The notes below the pieces were generated by a model. It was not told the origin of the DNA and did not search any database. It saw nothing but the letters and a program-made list of their open reading frames with translations. Source: Vagococcus fluvialis bH819 (GTDB lineage Bacteria; Bacillota; Bacilli; Lactobacillales; Vagococcaceae). Taken from it: a DNA stretch of 64,000 nucleotides. This document shows, in pieces, positions 1 through 9,570 of the stretch (positions within the stretch are counted from its first letter, which is position 1; the number at the start of each line of letters is the position of its first letter). Location of the stretch: assembly GCF_900163795.1 (NCBI RefSeq), contig NZ_FWFD01000007.1, forward strand, positions 1-64,000. The letters are read 5' to 3'. The translations under genes were made by a program, and so were the position numbers.

Positions 1-1
1 A

Positions 2-74
2 GCCGGCTTAGCTCAGTTGGTAGAGCATCTGATTTGTAATCAGAGGGTCGAGGGTTCAACTCCTTTAGCCGGCA
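2..74 (+). tRNA. tRNA-Thr (anticodon TGT)
   Basis: Cloverleaf with a 7-bp acceptor stem (GCCGGCT paired with AGCCGGC), D arm, an anticodon loop TTTGTAA giving anticodon TGT, and a TTCAACT-type T arm. The CCA end is not encoded. It lies 10 bases from the next tRNA, so the three tRNAs are probably one transcript that begins outside the window. Confidence 0.95.
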
Positions 75-84
75 CTTTAAATAA

Positions 85-156
85 GCGGAAGTAGTTCAGT
101 GGTAGAACATCACCTTGCCAAGGTGGGGGTCGCGAGTTCGAACCTCGTCTTCCGCT
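85..156 (+). tRNA. tRNA-Gly (anticodon GCC)
   Basis: Acceptor stem GCGGAAG/CTTCCGC, anticodon loop TTGCCAA giving GCC, and a canonical GTTCGAA T loop. The discriminator base is T and CCA is not encoded. Confidence 0.95.
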
Positions 157-170
157 TTTATGAGTTCTTA

Positions 171-256
171 GCCGGGGTGGCGGAACTGGCAGACGCACAG
201 GACTTAAAATCCTGCGGTGAGTGATCACCGTACCGGTTCGATTCCGGTCCTCGGCA
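171..256 (+). tRNA. tRNA-Leu (anticodon TAA)
   Basis: A class II tRNA of 86 bases. The acceptor stem is GCCGGGG/CCTCGGC with one G-T pair, the anticodon loop CTTAAAA gives TAA, the variable arm is long (CGGTGAGTGATCACCG), and the T loop is GTTCGATTC. The length and long variable arm fit leucine. Confidence 0.95.
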
Positions 257-290
257 TTAGTAATAAAAATCGGATAATAGCTAAATATAC

Positions 291-314
291 TAAAGTCAGA
301 AATGGCTTTTTTTT
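291..314 (+). terminator. Weak intrinsic terminator after the tRNAs
   Basis: AAAGTC and GGCTTT form a short stem (including a G-T pair) around a 6-base loop, followed by a run of eight Ts. It fits the end of the tRNA transcript, but the stem is weak. Confidence 0.5.
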
Positions 315-362
315 AATACTTATTTTTAAAGCCTTTTAATGTATTAATAGGTCTTTTTTTTG

Positions 363-388
363 TATAATAAAGGTCAGAGATAGTCAAT
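363..388 (+). promoter_or_regulatory. ctsR promoter -10 and CtsR operator
   Basis: A perfect TATAAT (363-368) is followed at once by GGTCAGA-GAT-AGTCAAT (372-388). This closely matches the tandem heptamer recognised by CtsR (RGTCAAA-NAN-RGTCAAA). The box covers the expected transcription start, so bound CtsR would block the operon: autoregulation of ctsR-clpC. No good -35 hexamer is visible. Confidence 0.8.
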
Positions 389-411
389 TGACAATGAAGG
401 TGGTGTTTCAA

Positions 412-879
412 TTGGATAATCGGAATATGTCAGATATCATTGAATCCTATATAAAAGAAATATTAGAAATTGATAAAATGATTGAAATTCGACGTTCTGA
501 GATGGCTGATTTATTTGAATGTGTTCCGTCACAGATAAATTATGTGATAAAAACCCGCTTTACTGTGCCACAAGGGTATCAAGTAGAAAGCAAACGTGGT
601 GGTGGTGGCTATATTAGAATTGTAAAAGTAGATTTATTACAACACGGCAATTATTTACTTCGAGTTGCTGAATCTGTTGGTTCTAGTTTGACAGAGAGTG
701 AAGCATTTGCTATCTTAAAACAATTACAGGACAATGAAGTGATTGATGTAAGAGAGAATAATATTATCAGTGCATTGCTATGTAATAAACCGTTACTCAG
801 TGTGAGTGACAATAGTAAATTAAGAGCACATATGATGATTGAGTTATTAGAACGTTTAACATATGACGAGAAGGAGTGA
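412..879 (+). CDS. ctsR: CtsR family transcriptional repressor of class III heat-shock genes
   Basis: A dimeric winged-HTH repressor that binds tandem heptamers upstream of clp genes and releases them on heat or protein stress. The N-terminal half carries the family signature: SDIIESYIKEIL, CVPSQINYVIKTRF, then the Gly-rich wing SKRGGGGYIRI. TTG at 412 is chosen because AAGGTGG lies 8 bases upstream and the protein then begins just before the conserved SDII; this gives 155 residues, normal for CtsR. Reading further upstream would run into the operator. It overlaps the clpC ribosome binding site. mcsA and mcsB, which separate ctsR and clpC in Bacillus and Staphylococcus, are absent, as in many Lactobacillales, so release by McsB arginine phosphorylation is not expected from this operon. 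Confidence 0.95.
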   Translation: MDNRNMSDIIESYIKEILEIDKMIEIRRSEMADLFECVPSQINYVIKTRFTVPQGYQVESKRGGGGYIRIVKVDLLQHGNYLLRVAESVGSSLTESEAFAILKQLQDNEVIDVRENNIISALLCNKPLLSVSDNSKLRAHMMIELLERLTYDEKE

Positions 880-884
880 CCAGT

Positions 885-3359
885 ATGAGTGAATTATTTA
901 CAGAGAAAGCAAAAAAAGCTTTAGAAAATGCTCAGCTACAGGCTAAGTATTTTAAGCAGGACTCTGTTGCAACGGAGCATCTATTATTAGGCTTAATTAA
1001 AGAGCCTAAAGGGATTGCTGGTAAAGTTTTAAGAAGTTTTGATCTAAATGAGGAACAAATTTTTGAAGAAATTGAGCAAATTACGCAATATGGTCAGAAA
1101 GTGACAAAATATACTGGCTTACTACCTTATTCTCCCAGAGCAAAGCAAATTTTGTCTTATGCCAGTGCTGAAGCTAAACGCATCGGTGCACCGAATGTGG
1201 GAACAGAGCATATTTTATTGGCTTTAATCAAGGATGAAGAAGTATTAGGTGCTCGAGTATTAACTAATTTAGAGATAGACTTGGGAAAAGTGCGACAGTT
1301 AGTTTATAAAAAAATTGGTTTAATTGAGCCTTCTAATAAGCAGAATCAAAGAAAGCAGCAAAATACACCTCGTAATCAGGTAGAGGAAGGGACGCCTACA
1401 TTAGATTCTTTGGCCCGAGATTTGACACAATCTGCTCGTGACAATCGTTTAGATCCATTAGTAGGTCGTGATAAAGAAGTTCAACGTTTAATTCAAATAT
1501 TAAGTCGTCGGACTAAAAATAACCCTGTTTTAGTAGGTGAGCCTGGTGTGGGTAAAACGGCAATTGCTGAGGGCCTAGCACAACGAATTATTCAAGGTCG
1601 TGTTCCTAAAGAAATGTTATCCAAACGATTAATGATGTTGGACATGGGTGCAGTGGTTGCGGGAACTAAGTATCGTGGTGAGTTTGAAGATCGAATGAAA
1701 AAAGTAGTGGATGAAATTTATCGTGATGGCGAAGTTATTCTTTTTATTGATGAATTGCATACGTTAATAGGTGCAGGTGGTGCTGAGGGAGCCATTGATG
1801 CTTCTAATATCTTAAAACCAGCCCTTGCTCGTGGAGAACTTCAAACCATTGGTGCAACTACTCTAGATGAGTACCAGAAATATATCGAAAAAGATTCGGC
1901 ATTAGAACGACGTTTTGCTAAAATTAAAGTAGATGAGCCGACAGCAAAAGAAGCTGAAGAGATTCTTTTAGGTCTTAGAAAACGTTATGAAGATCATCAT
2001 AAAGTGAAAATTACAGACGAAGCTGTTTTTGCTGCAGTTAATTTATCTGTTCGCTACATTAGTGATCGTCAGTTACCTGATAAAGCAATTGACTTAATTG
2101 ATGAATCAGCAGCTAGGGCTAGATTGGAAGTTGCTGATAAGCGTTCTCCGATTGCTCTTCAGCGTGAAAAGGTAGAACTGATTGTGAAAGAAAAAGAAGA
2201 AGCAATCTTAGCACAAAATTTTGAAGCAGCAGCAAGTAGTCGTAAGAAAGAAAAAGCGGCGTATAAAAAATTAGATAAATTAATTGAAGCTGAGAAGTCG
2301 AATGAAATCATTTATAAAACAGAAGTCACAGAGGAAGCTATTGTTTCTGTTGTAGCGCAATGGACAGGTATTCCTTTAGAACAACTTGAAAAGAAAGAAA
2401 CAGAACGTTTACTTGAACTTGAAAAAGTTTTGCATGAACGTGTTGTTGGGCAAGAGGAAGCGGTGGAATCTGTTTCACGTGCTATCCGTCGAGCTAGAAG
2501 TGGGTTGAAAGATCCAAATCGTCCAATTGGTTCGTTTATGTTCTTAGGTCCAACTGGTGTAGGTAAAACAGAATTAGCTAAGACTCTTGCTTCTGTGATG
2601 TTTGGTTCAGAAGATGCCTTAATTCGTGTGGATATGTCTGAATTTATGGAAAAACATAGTACGAGTCGTTTGGTTGGTTCTCCTCCAGGTTATGTTGGGT
2701 ATGATGAAGGGGGGCAGCTAACAGAACGAATTCGTCAAAAACCTTATTCAGTTGTATTGTTGGATGAAGTAGAAAAAGCCCATCCTGATGTCTTTAATAT
2801 ATTACTTCAAGTATTAGATGATGGTCATTTGACAGATTCTAAGGGACGCAAAGTTGATTTTAAAAACACTATTTTAATCATGACATCTAATATTGGTGCG
2901 ACAGCTCTACGTGATGAGAAAACAGTTGGTTTTGGTTCAACTGGTGGTGATAAGGATTATGAAGCAATGAAATCTCGTATTTTAGAGGAACTTAAAAAGA
3001 GCTTCCGTCCTGAATTCTTAAATCGTGTGGATGAGTTATTGGTGTTCCATTCATTAACGCAAACAGAATTAAATAAAATTGTTAAAATTATGAGTCAATC
3101 AGTGGTAGAAAGATTGAAAGAGCAAAAAATTGAATTAAAATTAACACCTTCTGCAATTGAAGTTATTAGTAAGGCTGGCTTTGATCCGGAGTATGGTGCA
3201 AGACCAATTAGGCGAGCACTTCAAAAAGAAGTAGAAGATCGTTTGAGTGAATTATTACTTTCAGGTGATATTACAGCAGGTAGTAAAGTCGTGATGGGTG
3301 CTAAAAAAGGTAAGATTCAAGTGAAAATTACTAAAGAAAAAGAATTGCAAAAAGCATAA
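885..3359 (+). CDS. clpC: ATP-dependent Clp protease ATP-binding subunit ClpC
   Basis: Hsp100 unfoldase that feeds substrates to ClpP. Domains in order: a double Clp-N repeat (about residues 1-145), AAA+ domain 1 with Walker A GEPGVGKT (about 218-225), a middle region with a UVR-like segment (about 420-460) typical of ClpC, and AAA+ domain 2 with Walker A GPTGVGKT (about 555-562) and pore loop [11 protein letters not shown]-terminal D2-small domain completes it. ATG 885 is preferred over the upstream in-frame GTG at 876, because AAGGAG (871-876) sits 8 bases from it. At 824 residues it is full length. It is cotranscribed with ctsR and followed by a strong terminator. Confidence 0.97.
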   Translation: MSELFTEKAKKALENAQLQAKYFKQDSVATEHLLLGLIKEPKGIAGKVLRSFDLNEEQIFEEIEQITQYGQKVTKYTGLLPYSPRAKQILSYASAEAKRIGAPNVGTEHILLALIKDEEVLGARVLTNLEIDLGKVRQLVYKKIGLIEPSNKQNQRKQQNTPRNQVEEGTPTLDSLARDLTQSARDNRLDPLVGRDKEVQRLIQILSRRTKNNPVLVGEPGVGKTAIAEGLAQRIIQGRVPKEMLSKRLMMLDMGAVVAGTKYRGEFEDRMKKVVDEIYRDGEVILFIDELHTLIGAGGAEGAIDASNILKPALARGELQTIGATTLDEYQKYIEKDSALERRFAKIKVDEPTAKEAEEILLGLRKRYEDHHKVKITDEAVFAAVNLSVRYISDRQLPDKAIDLIDESAARARLEVADKRSPIALQREKVELIVKEKEEAILAQNFEAAASSRKKEKAAYKKLDKLIEAEKSNEIIYKTEVTEEAIVSVVAQWTGIPLEQLEKKETERLLELEKVLHERVVGQEEAVESVSRAIRRARSGLKDPNRPIGSFMFLGPTGVGKTELAKTLASVMFGSEDALIRVDMSEFMEKHSTSRLVGSPPGYVGYDEGGQLTERIRQKPYSVVLLDEVEKAHPDVFNILLQVLDDGHLTDSKGRKVDFKNTILIMTSNIGATALRDEKTVGFGSTGGDKDYEAMKSRILEELKKSFRPEFLNRVDELLVFHSLTQTELNKIVKIMSQSVVERLKEQKIELKLTPSAIEVISKAGFDPEYGARPIRRALQKEVEDRLSELLLSGDITAGSKVVMGAKKGKIQVKITKEKELQKA

Positions 3360-3368
3360 CAAAGTCTG

Positions 3369-3396
3369 GCGCTAGTTTAATAACTAGCGCTTTTTT
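3369..3396 (+). terminator. Intrinsic terminator of ctsR-clpC
   Basis: A perfect 9-bp stem GCGCTAGTT/AACTAGCGC with loop TAAT, followed by six Ts. Confidence 0.95.
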
Positions 3397-3473
3397 ATTT
3401 GTGATAACATTGTCAAAGTTGGGTTGGTTGTGGTAGGATAATTCTGATTACTCACAATTAAGGAGATTAGAAA

Positions 3474-4394
3474 ATGATAGAAATTACAGCAACCGTTGAA
3501 TCTCTTCAACAAGCTGAAAAATTAGTTGATTTGAATATTGATTATTTGTACTTTGGTGATGCAACTTTCGGTTTAAGATTACCCACACATTTTAGTGTAG
3601 AAGAGATGAGGCAGTTAGTTAGCCTAGCTCACGCAAAGGGCAAAAAAGTTCGTGTGGCAGTAAATGCCATTATGCATCCAGATAAAATGTTGTTGATACC
3701 TGATTATTTACAATTTTTAGAAGATTTATCAGTGGATGAGATTGTGGTAGGTGATCCAGGTGTTATCCATGTAATCAGAAGAGATGGCTATAAAATTTCG
3801 TATATTTATGACGCGGCAACAATGGTAACCAGTTCTCGTCAGATTAATTTCTGGGGTAAACGTGGAGCGGTTGGTGCGGTTTTAGCTCGTGAAATACCGT
3901 ACTTAGAATTAGTTGATTTATCGAATAATTTAGATGTTTTTGGTGAAATGCTTGTGTATGGTGCTACATGCATTCATCAATCTAAACGACCATTAGTTCA
4001 AAATTATTTTAATTTTACTCAACAAGAAAAAAAGGTAGATAAAACTAGTCAATTATTTATTTCAGAACCTAAGGCAGAAGAGACTCATTATTCTGTTTAT
4101 GAAGATGAGCATGGTACACATATTTTTGCAACCAATGATGTGAACTTAATGACTGAGGTCGAGGAGTTAGAAAAGATAGGATTAACACATTGGAAGTTAG
4201 ATGGTATCTATACTCCGGGTGATGTATATGTGGATATCGTGTCCTATTTTGTTGAGGCAAAAGAATTAATTTTAGCTGATAAATGGAATAAGGCTGAGGC
4301 TAAAAGACTGACCGAATTAGTAATAGCAGCTCATCCAAAAGAACGAACGCTTGATACAGGATTTTATTATTTTAACCCAGATGACATTAAATAA
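3474..4394 (+). CDS. trhP1: U32 peptidase-like tRNA hydroxylation protein TrhP1 (YrrN type)
   Basis: The smaller, more divergent member of a U32-family pair. In Bacillus the homologous YrrN/YrrO pair (TrhP1/TrhP2) makes 5-hydroxyuridine at position 34 of tRNA; they are no longer thought to be proteases. Visible features are the barrel-like N-terminus (VDYLYFGDATFGLRLP), YGATCIHQSKRPLVQNYFNF in place of the full U32 signature, and a C-terminal segment HWKLDGIYTPGD. A single Cys replaces the multi-Cys cluster seen in the downstream gene. The start is ATG with AAGGAG 9 bases upstream. The next gene begins 17 bases downstream, so they form an operon. The role is by homology. Confidence 0.85.
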   Translation: MIEITATVESLQQAEKLVDLNIDYLYFGDATFGLRLPTHFSVEEMRQLVSLAHAKGKKVRVAVNAIMHPDKMLLIPDYLQFLEDLSVDEIVVGDPGVIHVIRRDGYKISYIYDAATMVTSSRQINFWGKRGAVGAVLAREIPYLELVDLSNNLDVFGEMLVYGATCIHQSKRPLVQNYFNFTQQEKKVDKTSQLFISEPKAEETHYSVYEDEHGTHIFATNDVNLMTEVEELEKIGLTHWKLDGIYTPGDVYVDIVSYFVEAKELILADKWNKAEAKRLTELVIAAHPKERTLDTGFYYFNPDDIK

Positions 4395-4411
4395 GGAGCA
4401 AATAAATAATT

Positions 4412-5647
4412 ATGACAAAAATATTAAAACGACCCGAGGTTTTAGCGCCGGCGGGAACATTAGAAAAATTAAAAGTGGCCATTAGATATGGTGCGGATGC
4501 TGTCTATATTGGTGGTAATGCCTATGGATTAAGAAGTCGAGCGGGAAATTTCACTTATGAAGACATGGCTGAGGGTGTAGCTTTTGCTAAAGAACATAAT
4601 GCAAAAATTTATGTAGCTGCCAATATGGTAACCCATGAGTTTGATGCGAAAGGAGCGGGGGAATTCTTTAGAGAGTTACGTGATATAGGTATTAATGCTG
4701 TAATTGTGTCCGATCCAGCTTTAATTGAGATTTGCATTACTGAAGCTCCTGGATTACCTGTTCATTTATCGACACAATCTTCGGCAACTAATTTTGAAAC
4801 TTTAGAGTTTTGGAAAAATGAAGGGCTAGAGCGTGTAGTATTAGGTCGTGAAGTATCAATGGCAGAAGTTAAAACAATTCGTGAAAATACAGATATTCAA
4901 ATAGAAGCTTTTATTCATGGCGCGATGTGTATTTCTTATTCTGGCCGCTGTACGTTATCCAATCACATGTCACATCGTGATGCGAATCGTGGGGGATGTT
5001 CACAATCTTGCCGTTGGAAATATGATTTATTTGAGATGAGTTTAGACAAAGAGCGTCAGTCGTTGATTGATGCTGGTGAAGTGGAAGAGCCTTTTTCAAT
5101 GAGTGCAGTGGATATGTCCATGATCGAACATATTCCTGATTTGGTTCAAAATGGTGTGGATAGTTTAAAAATTGAGGGGCGTATGAAATCGATTCATTAT
5201 GTATCAACTGTGTCTAATGTTTACAAAAAGGCCGTGGATAGTTATATGGAAGATCCAGAAAATTATGTCTGTAAACAAGAATGGGTCGATGAATTGTGGA
5301 AAGTTGCTCAACGTGAGCTTGCGACTGGTTTTTACTACGGTGTCCCTAGTGAGGAGGAGCAGTTATTCGGGAAGCGTCGTAAGATTCCTGTCTTTAAATT
5401 TATCGGTGAGGTCTTATCCTATGACGAAGCGACAAAAATTGCTACAATTAGACAACGGAATCATTTTAGAATCAATGATGATATTGAATTTTATGGTCCT
5501 GGGTTTACACATTCTCATCAAGTAATTAAAGAGATGTGGAATGAATTGGATGAGCCGATTGAAAAGGCACCAAATGCAATGATGATTGTGAAAATGCCAG
5601 TGGAAAGTCCAGTCAAACCAGGAGACATGATCCGAAAACGAAAATAA
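4412..5647 (+). CDS. trhP2: U32 peptidase-like tRNA hydroxylation protein TrhP2 (YrrO type)
   Basis: The larger partner of the pair for prephenate-dependent ho5U34 formation in tRNA. It carries the U32 signature [19 protein letters not shown] followed by [11 protein letters not shown]. The four cysteines fit the Fe-S ligand set proposed for this family. [11 protein letters not shown] is also typical, and a C-terminal beta domain follows from about residue 320. Its 411 residues are normal. Spacing to trhP1 suggests translational coupling. The unrelated oxygen-dependent enzyme TrhO, which makes the same modification, is encoded at 17178-18143. Confidence 0.88.
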   Translation: MTKILKRPEVLAPAGTLEKLKVAIRYGADAVYIGGNAYGLRSRAGNFTYEDMAEGVAFAKEHNAKIYVAANMVTHEFDAKGAGEFFRELRDIGINAVIVSDPALIEICITEAPGLPVHLSTQSSATNFETLEFWKNEGLERVVLGREVSMAEVKTIRENTDIQIEAFIHGAMCISYSGRCTLSNHMSHRDANRGGCSQSCRWKYDLFEMSLDKERQSLIDAGEVEEPFSMSAVDMSMIEHIPDLVQNGVDSLKIEGRMKSIHYVSTVSNVYKKAVDSYMEDPENYVCKQEWVDELWKVAQRELATGFYYGVPSEEEQLFGKRRKIPVFKFIGEVLSYDEATKIATIRQRNHFRINDDIEFYGPGFTHSHQVIKEMWNELDEPIEKAPNAMMIVKMPVESPVKPGDMIRKRK

Positions 5648-5658
5648 GGATGGTAGAG

Positions 5659-7005
5659 ATGAAATCATTTGATTATATTGTGATTGGTGGCGGTAGTGGT
5701 GGCATTGCTTCTGCTAATCGTGCTGGAATGCGTGGGGCGAAAGTCTTATTAATTGAAGGAGCAGACATCGGCGGAACCTGTGTTAATGTTGGATGTGTTC
5801 CTAAAAAAGTGATGTGGTCAGCTTCTGAAATGCGCTCGATGATGTTAAAACAAGCCAAAGAATATGGCTTTGATGTAACGCTCGAGGATGTTGATTTTTC
5901 TAGGTTAGTGGCGAATCGTCAAACTTACATTGAGCGCCTCCATGGTTTATATATGAAAGGTTTAGCAAGTAATGGCGTAACGGTTCTTCATGGCTTTGCT
6001 AAGTTTACAGCTGAAAAAGCAGTGGAAGTCAACGGTGATAGTTATACGGCGGAGCATATTTTGATTGCTACAGGTGGTAAAATTATTAGACCTAATATTC
6101 CAGGCTCTGAGTATGGGATTGATTCCAATGGTTTCTTTGAGTTAACTAAGTTACCAAAATCAGTGGCAGTTGTTGGCGCTGGGTATATTGCTGTAGAAAT
6201 TGCAGGTGTGTTAAATGGCTTAGGTTCAGAAACTCATCTTGCATTTAGAAAAGAAACTTTCTTAAGAGAATTTGACGAATTAGTGATTTCAGGACTGACA
6301 ACAAGTTATCAAGAGCAAGGTATTCATTTGCATGCTCATTCGGTACCCAAAAAAGTAGAAAAAACAGCGAGAGGTTATGAATTATTTTTTGAAAATGGTC
6401 AATCACTTGCGGTAGAAGAACTTATTTGGGCGATTGGGCGTAAACCAAACTTGGATCAGCTTGGCTTAGAAAATACATCAGTTGAACTAACCGAAGGAAA
6501 CGCAATTAAAGTAGATCAATATCAAAACACAACGCAAGCAGGTATTTATGCGGTGGGGGATGTGATTGATAAAGTAAACTTAACACCCGTAGCCATTGCA
6601 GCAGGTAGAAGATTATCTGAACGACTGTTTAATAATCAAGCGCAAGCCTTTTTGGATTATGAAACAATCCCAACTGTGGTGTTTTCTCATCCGACGATTG
6701 GAACAATTGGCCTAACAGAAAAGGAAGCTCGAGAAAAATATCAAAATGAAAAAATTACAGTTTATACATCGACATTTACCCCAATGCAATATGCTATTAC
6801 AGAATTAAAAGAAAAATGTCATATGAAGTTAGTGTGTCTTGGAAATGATGAAAAAATTATTGGATTGCACGGATTAGGTCTTGGTGTTGATGAAATGCTA
6901 CAAGGATTCGCTGTAGCAATCAAGATGGGGGCCACGAAAGCCGACTTTGACAACACTGTGGCCATTCACCCAACCGGTGCAGAAGAATTCGTCACAATGA
7001 GATAA
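5659..7005 (+). CDS. gor: Glutathione-disulfide reductase family flavoprotein
   Basis: FAD/NAD(P)-dependent pyridine nucleotide-disulfide oxidoreductase, probably reducing glutathione disulfide with NADPH. It has the N-terminal FAD motif GGGSGG (10-15), the redox-active pair Cys41/Cys46 in GGTCVNVGC, an NAD(P) Rossmann segment [13 protein letters not shown], the second FAD motif [10 protein letters not shown], and the C-terminal dimer/catalytic HPTGAEEFV containing the active His. ATG 5659 is preferred over ATG 5650, which overlaps the AAGGATGG ribosome binding site. It follows trhP2 by 11 bases and may be cotranscribed. No gshAB is in the window, so a related low-molecular-weight disulfide is also possible. 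Confidence 0.88.
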   Translation: MKSFDYIVIGGGSGGIASANRAGMRGAKVLLIEGADIGGTCVNVGCVPKKVMWSASEMRSMMLKQAKEYGFDVTLEDVDFSRLVANRQTYIERLHGLYMKGLASNGVTVLHGFAKFTAEKAVEVNGDSYTAEHILIATGGKIIRPNIPGSEYGIDSNGFFELTKLPKSVAVVGAGYIAVEIAGVLNGLGSETHLAFRKETFLREFDELVISGLTTSYQEQGIHLHAHSVPKKVEKTARGYELFFENGQSLAVEELIWAIGRKPNLDQLGLENTSVELTEGNAIKVDQYQNTTQAGIYAVGDVIDKVNLTPVAIAAGRRLSERLFNNQAQAFLDYETIPTVVFSHPTIGTIGLTEKEAREKYQNEKITVYTSTFTPMQYAITELKEKCHMKLVCLGNDEKIIGLHGLGLGVDEMLQGFAVAIKMGATKADFDNTVAIHPTGAEEFVTMR

Positions 7006-7039
7006 AAGACGTAACTCTAGAATAGAAGAATTATTATTT

Positions 7040-7089
7040 AATAGACGTTCAAAGTTTACTTTGAAAGTCTATTTTATATGGGGTATAAT
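7040..7089 (+). promoter_or_regulatory. Hairpin overlapping the cydA promoter
   Basis: AATAGAC plus TTCAAAG pair with CTTTGAA plus GTCTATT around loop TTTA, with one G-A mismatch (7040-7073). The right arm contains TTGAAA (7061-7066), which is 17 bases from a perfect TATAAT (7084-7089). The same palindrome may end the upstream transcript or act as an operator on the cyd promoter. The promoter assignment is good; the palindrome's role is uncertain. Confidence 0.65.
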
Positions 7090-7127
7090 ATTATGTGATT
7101 AATTATAAATAAAGGAGGACAATAAAC

Positions 7128-8540
7128 ATGATGGATTTAGTTACATTAGCAAGGTTCCAATTTGGGATGACAACCGTCTTTCATTTTTTCTTTGTACCAC
7201 TATCGATTGGCTTAGCCTTTTCAGTTGCAATTTTAGAAACATTATACGTTGTGAAAAAAGATGAAATGTACAAAGACATGGCGAAATTTTGGGGAAATAT
7301 TTTCTTACTAAGTTTTGCAGTGGGAGTTGTTACTGGTATCATTCAAGAATTCCAATTTGGGATGAACTGGTCTGAATATTCTCGTTTTATGGGAGATATT
7401 TTTGGAGCACCACTTGCAGTAGAAGCATTACTTGCATTTTTCATGGAATCAACATTTATTGGATTATGGATCTTTGGATGGGATAAATTCAATAAAAAAT
7501 TACACGCAACATTTATTTGGTTAGTTTCTATAGGAACCATATTATCAGCTTTATGGATTTTAGCAGCGAACTCATTTATGCAAAATCCTGTGGCATATCA
7601 AATTAATGAAGCTACAAACAGAGCAGAATTAACAAGTTTCTTTGGTTTATTAAAAAATCACCAACTATGGTTAGAATTCCCTCACGTAGTTTTCGGGGCA
7701 TTTGTAACAGGTGGTTTTGTTATCGCTGGTTGTTCAGCTTGGAAATTAATGAAGAAACAAGATACAAAATTTTTCAAAAAATCAATGCAATTCGGTTTAA
7801 TCATTGGTTTAATTGGTTCAGTATTAACGATGGGTGCAGGACATGCACAAATGAACGCTGTAGCTAATGATCACCCAATGAAATTTGCAGCAATGGAAGG
7901 TATTTATGATGATACAACTGGGGACTCAGCGCCTTGGAATATCATTGCTGGAATCGATACTAAAAATCAAAAAACTGACTGGGAAATTGCAGTACCGGCT
8001 ATGTTAACAATTTTAGGTGGAAAAGATAAATTCCAAGGGATGGATTCAGTGAATGCAGACCTACATAAACAACATGATGAAAAATTCGGTAAAGAGATGG
8101 ATTACTATTTACCAGTTAAAACATTGTTCTGGGGCTTCCGTTTCATGGCAGGATTTGGAACATTGATGGCTTTAATGGCTATAGTAGGTCTGTTACTACT
8201 AAGAAAAGATAAGTTACAAAAAATGAACTGGTTACTTGGCTTGTTTGTGGCAGGCATTGCTTTCCCATTCATTTCGAATTCAACTGGTTGGATTATTACT
8301 GAGATGGGACGTGCCCCTTGGACTGTGTATGGTTTATTCACAATTGCTGATAGTGTATCACCAAGCGTGACACAAGGGTCATTAATATTTAGTAATATTG
8401 TGTACTTTGCTCTATTCTTATTCTTAGGATTTGTTATGGTTCTTTACTCAAAACGTTACTTGAAAAAAGGTCCTTATTATGTAAGTCCTTCAGAAGCGCG
8501 TAAAGAATCAATCGATCCGTTTTCAAAGGAGGCATTCTAA
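7128..8540 (+). CDS. cydA: Cytochrome bd ubiquinol/menaquinol oxidase subunit I
   Basis: Membrane subunit that oxidises quinol and carries all hemes of cytochrome bd. The heme ligands are visible at family positions: His19 (TTVFHFFF) and His186 (LEFPHVVFG), with the conserved MGRAPW near the end. About nine membrane helices are predicted, and at 470 residues it lacks the long Q-loop insertion of the E. coli type. The ribosome binding site AAAGGAGG lies 9 bases upstream; the next codon is also ATG. It heads cydABCD. In lactic acid bacteria this oxidase usually needs external heme, and no heme biosynthesis is seen here. Confidence 0.96.
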   Translation: MMDLVTLARFQFGMTTVFHFFFVPLSIGLAFSVAILETLYVVKKDEMYKDMAKFWGNIFLLSFAVGVVTGIIQEFQFGMNWSEYSRFMGDIFGAPLAVEALLAFFMESTFIGLWIFGWDKFNKKLHATFIWLVSIGTILSALWILAANSFMQNPVAYQINEATNRAELTSFFGLLKNHQLWLEFPHVVFGAFVTGGFVIAGCSAWKLMKKQDTKFFKKSMQFGLIIGLIGSVLTMGAGHAQMNAVANDHPMKFAAMEGIYDDTTGDSAPWNIIAGIDTKNQKTDWEIAVPAMLTILGGKDKFQGMDSVNADLHKQHDEKFGKEMDYYLPVKTLFWGFRFMAGFGTLMALMAIVGLLLLRKDKLQKMNWLLGLFVAGIAFPFISNSTGWIITEMGRAPWTVYGLFTIADSVSPSVTQGSLIFSNIVYFALFLFLGFVMVLYSKRYLKKGPYYVSPSEARKESIDPFSKEAF

Positions 8541-8541
8541 T

Positions 8542-9558
8542 ATGAGTAACTTACAATTATTGTGGTTCTTTTTAATTGGTGTTTTATTTACAGGATTCTT
8601 CTTCTTAGAAGGGTTTGACTTGGGTGTTGGAATGTCAGTTAAAACGTTAGCTAAAAACAAACGCGAACGTGATCAAATTATTCAAACCATTGGACCTGTT
8701 TGGGAATCTAACTTGGTTTGGTTAATTACAGCGGGAGGAGCAATGTTTGCTTCATTCCCTGAATGGTATGCGTCTTTATTTAGTGGCTTTTACATTTTCT
8801 TATTACTTGTTTTAGTTGGGTTGATTATCCGCGGGGTATCATTCAAATTTAGATCAAGTTCTGAAAGTGCCAGAGAACGTAATATCTGGGAATGGACACT
8901 ATGTATTGGTAGCTTTTTAACAACTTTCTTCTTAGGCATGATGTTTGTGGATTTAGTTCGCGGTATGCCACTTGATGAAACAAAAAATGTGATGAATGCA
9001 GGCTTTACTGACTATGTTAACTTATTCTCAATTGTTGGTGGAGTAGCAGTTACTTTAATTTCTTATCTACATGGCTTAAACTACTTACGTTTGAAAACAG
9101 AAGGTAAAGTCAGAGAACGTGCAAATGCTCAAGCTAAGAAATTATACCCAGTATTATTTGTAGGTTTAGTAGCTTTTGCAGTTCTTTCATTTATCGATAC
9201 AGATTTCTTTAAAGAAAGAATGATCTCTTCATTAATTATCTTAGTCTTAATCGTGGTCTTTGCAGCAATGGCTGCTTACGGCACGTACAAAGATAAAGAA
9301 GGTTTCTCATTTATTTCAACAGGCTTGGTATTTGTTGGCGTTGTAGTTTTCTTATTCAACGGATTATTCCCACGAGTAATGGTGGCAACAGATTCAAAAT
9401 TCCATTTACTAATTGAAAATGCATCAAGTACACCTTACACATTAAAAGTAATGACAATCGTTACAGCTTGTTTATTACCAATTGTTTTAATTTATGTATT
9501 ATGGATGTACAAACAATTTACTAAACGTGTGTCAGTGGACGTATTAGATAATTATTAA
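8542..9558 (+). CDS. cydB: Cytochrome bd oxidase subunit II
   Basis: Hydrophobic partner of CydA, 338 residues with about eight to nine helices. The N-terminal FFLEGFDLGVGM is the subunit II signature, and GPVWESNLVWLI follows. It starts one base after the cydA stop, with AAAGGAGG inside the end of cydA, so translation is coupled. Confidence 0.95.
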   Translation: MSNLQLLWFFLIGVLFTGFFFLEGFDLGVGMSVKTLAKNKRERDQIIQTIGPVWESNLVWLITAGGAMFASFPEWYASLFSGFYIFLLLVLVGLIIRGVSFKFRSSSESARERNIWEWTLCIGSFLTTFFLGMMFVDLVRGMPLDETKNVMNAGFTDYVNLFSIVGGVAVTLISYLHGLNYLRLKTEGKVRERANAQAKKLYPVLFVGLVAFAVLSFIDTDFFKERMISSLIILVLIVVFAAMAAYGTYKDKEGFSFISTGLVFVGVVVFLFNGLFPRVMVATDSKFHLLIENASSTPYTLKVMTIVTACLLPIVLIYVLWMYKQFTKRVSVDVLDNY

Positions 9559-9570
9559 TATTAAGGAGAC

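Noticed and set aside
4911-5207. 98-codon minus-strand frame inside trhP2
   Set aside because: Complement of a well-supported coding frame, with no ribosome binding site and unlikely composition.
7084-7112. Rex-binding site before cydA
   Set aside because: Sequence ATGTGATTAATTATAAAT keeps only one weak half-site.
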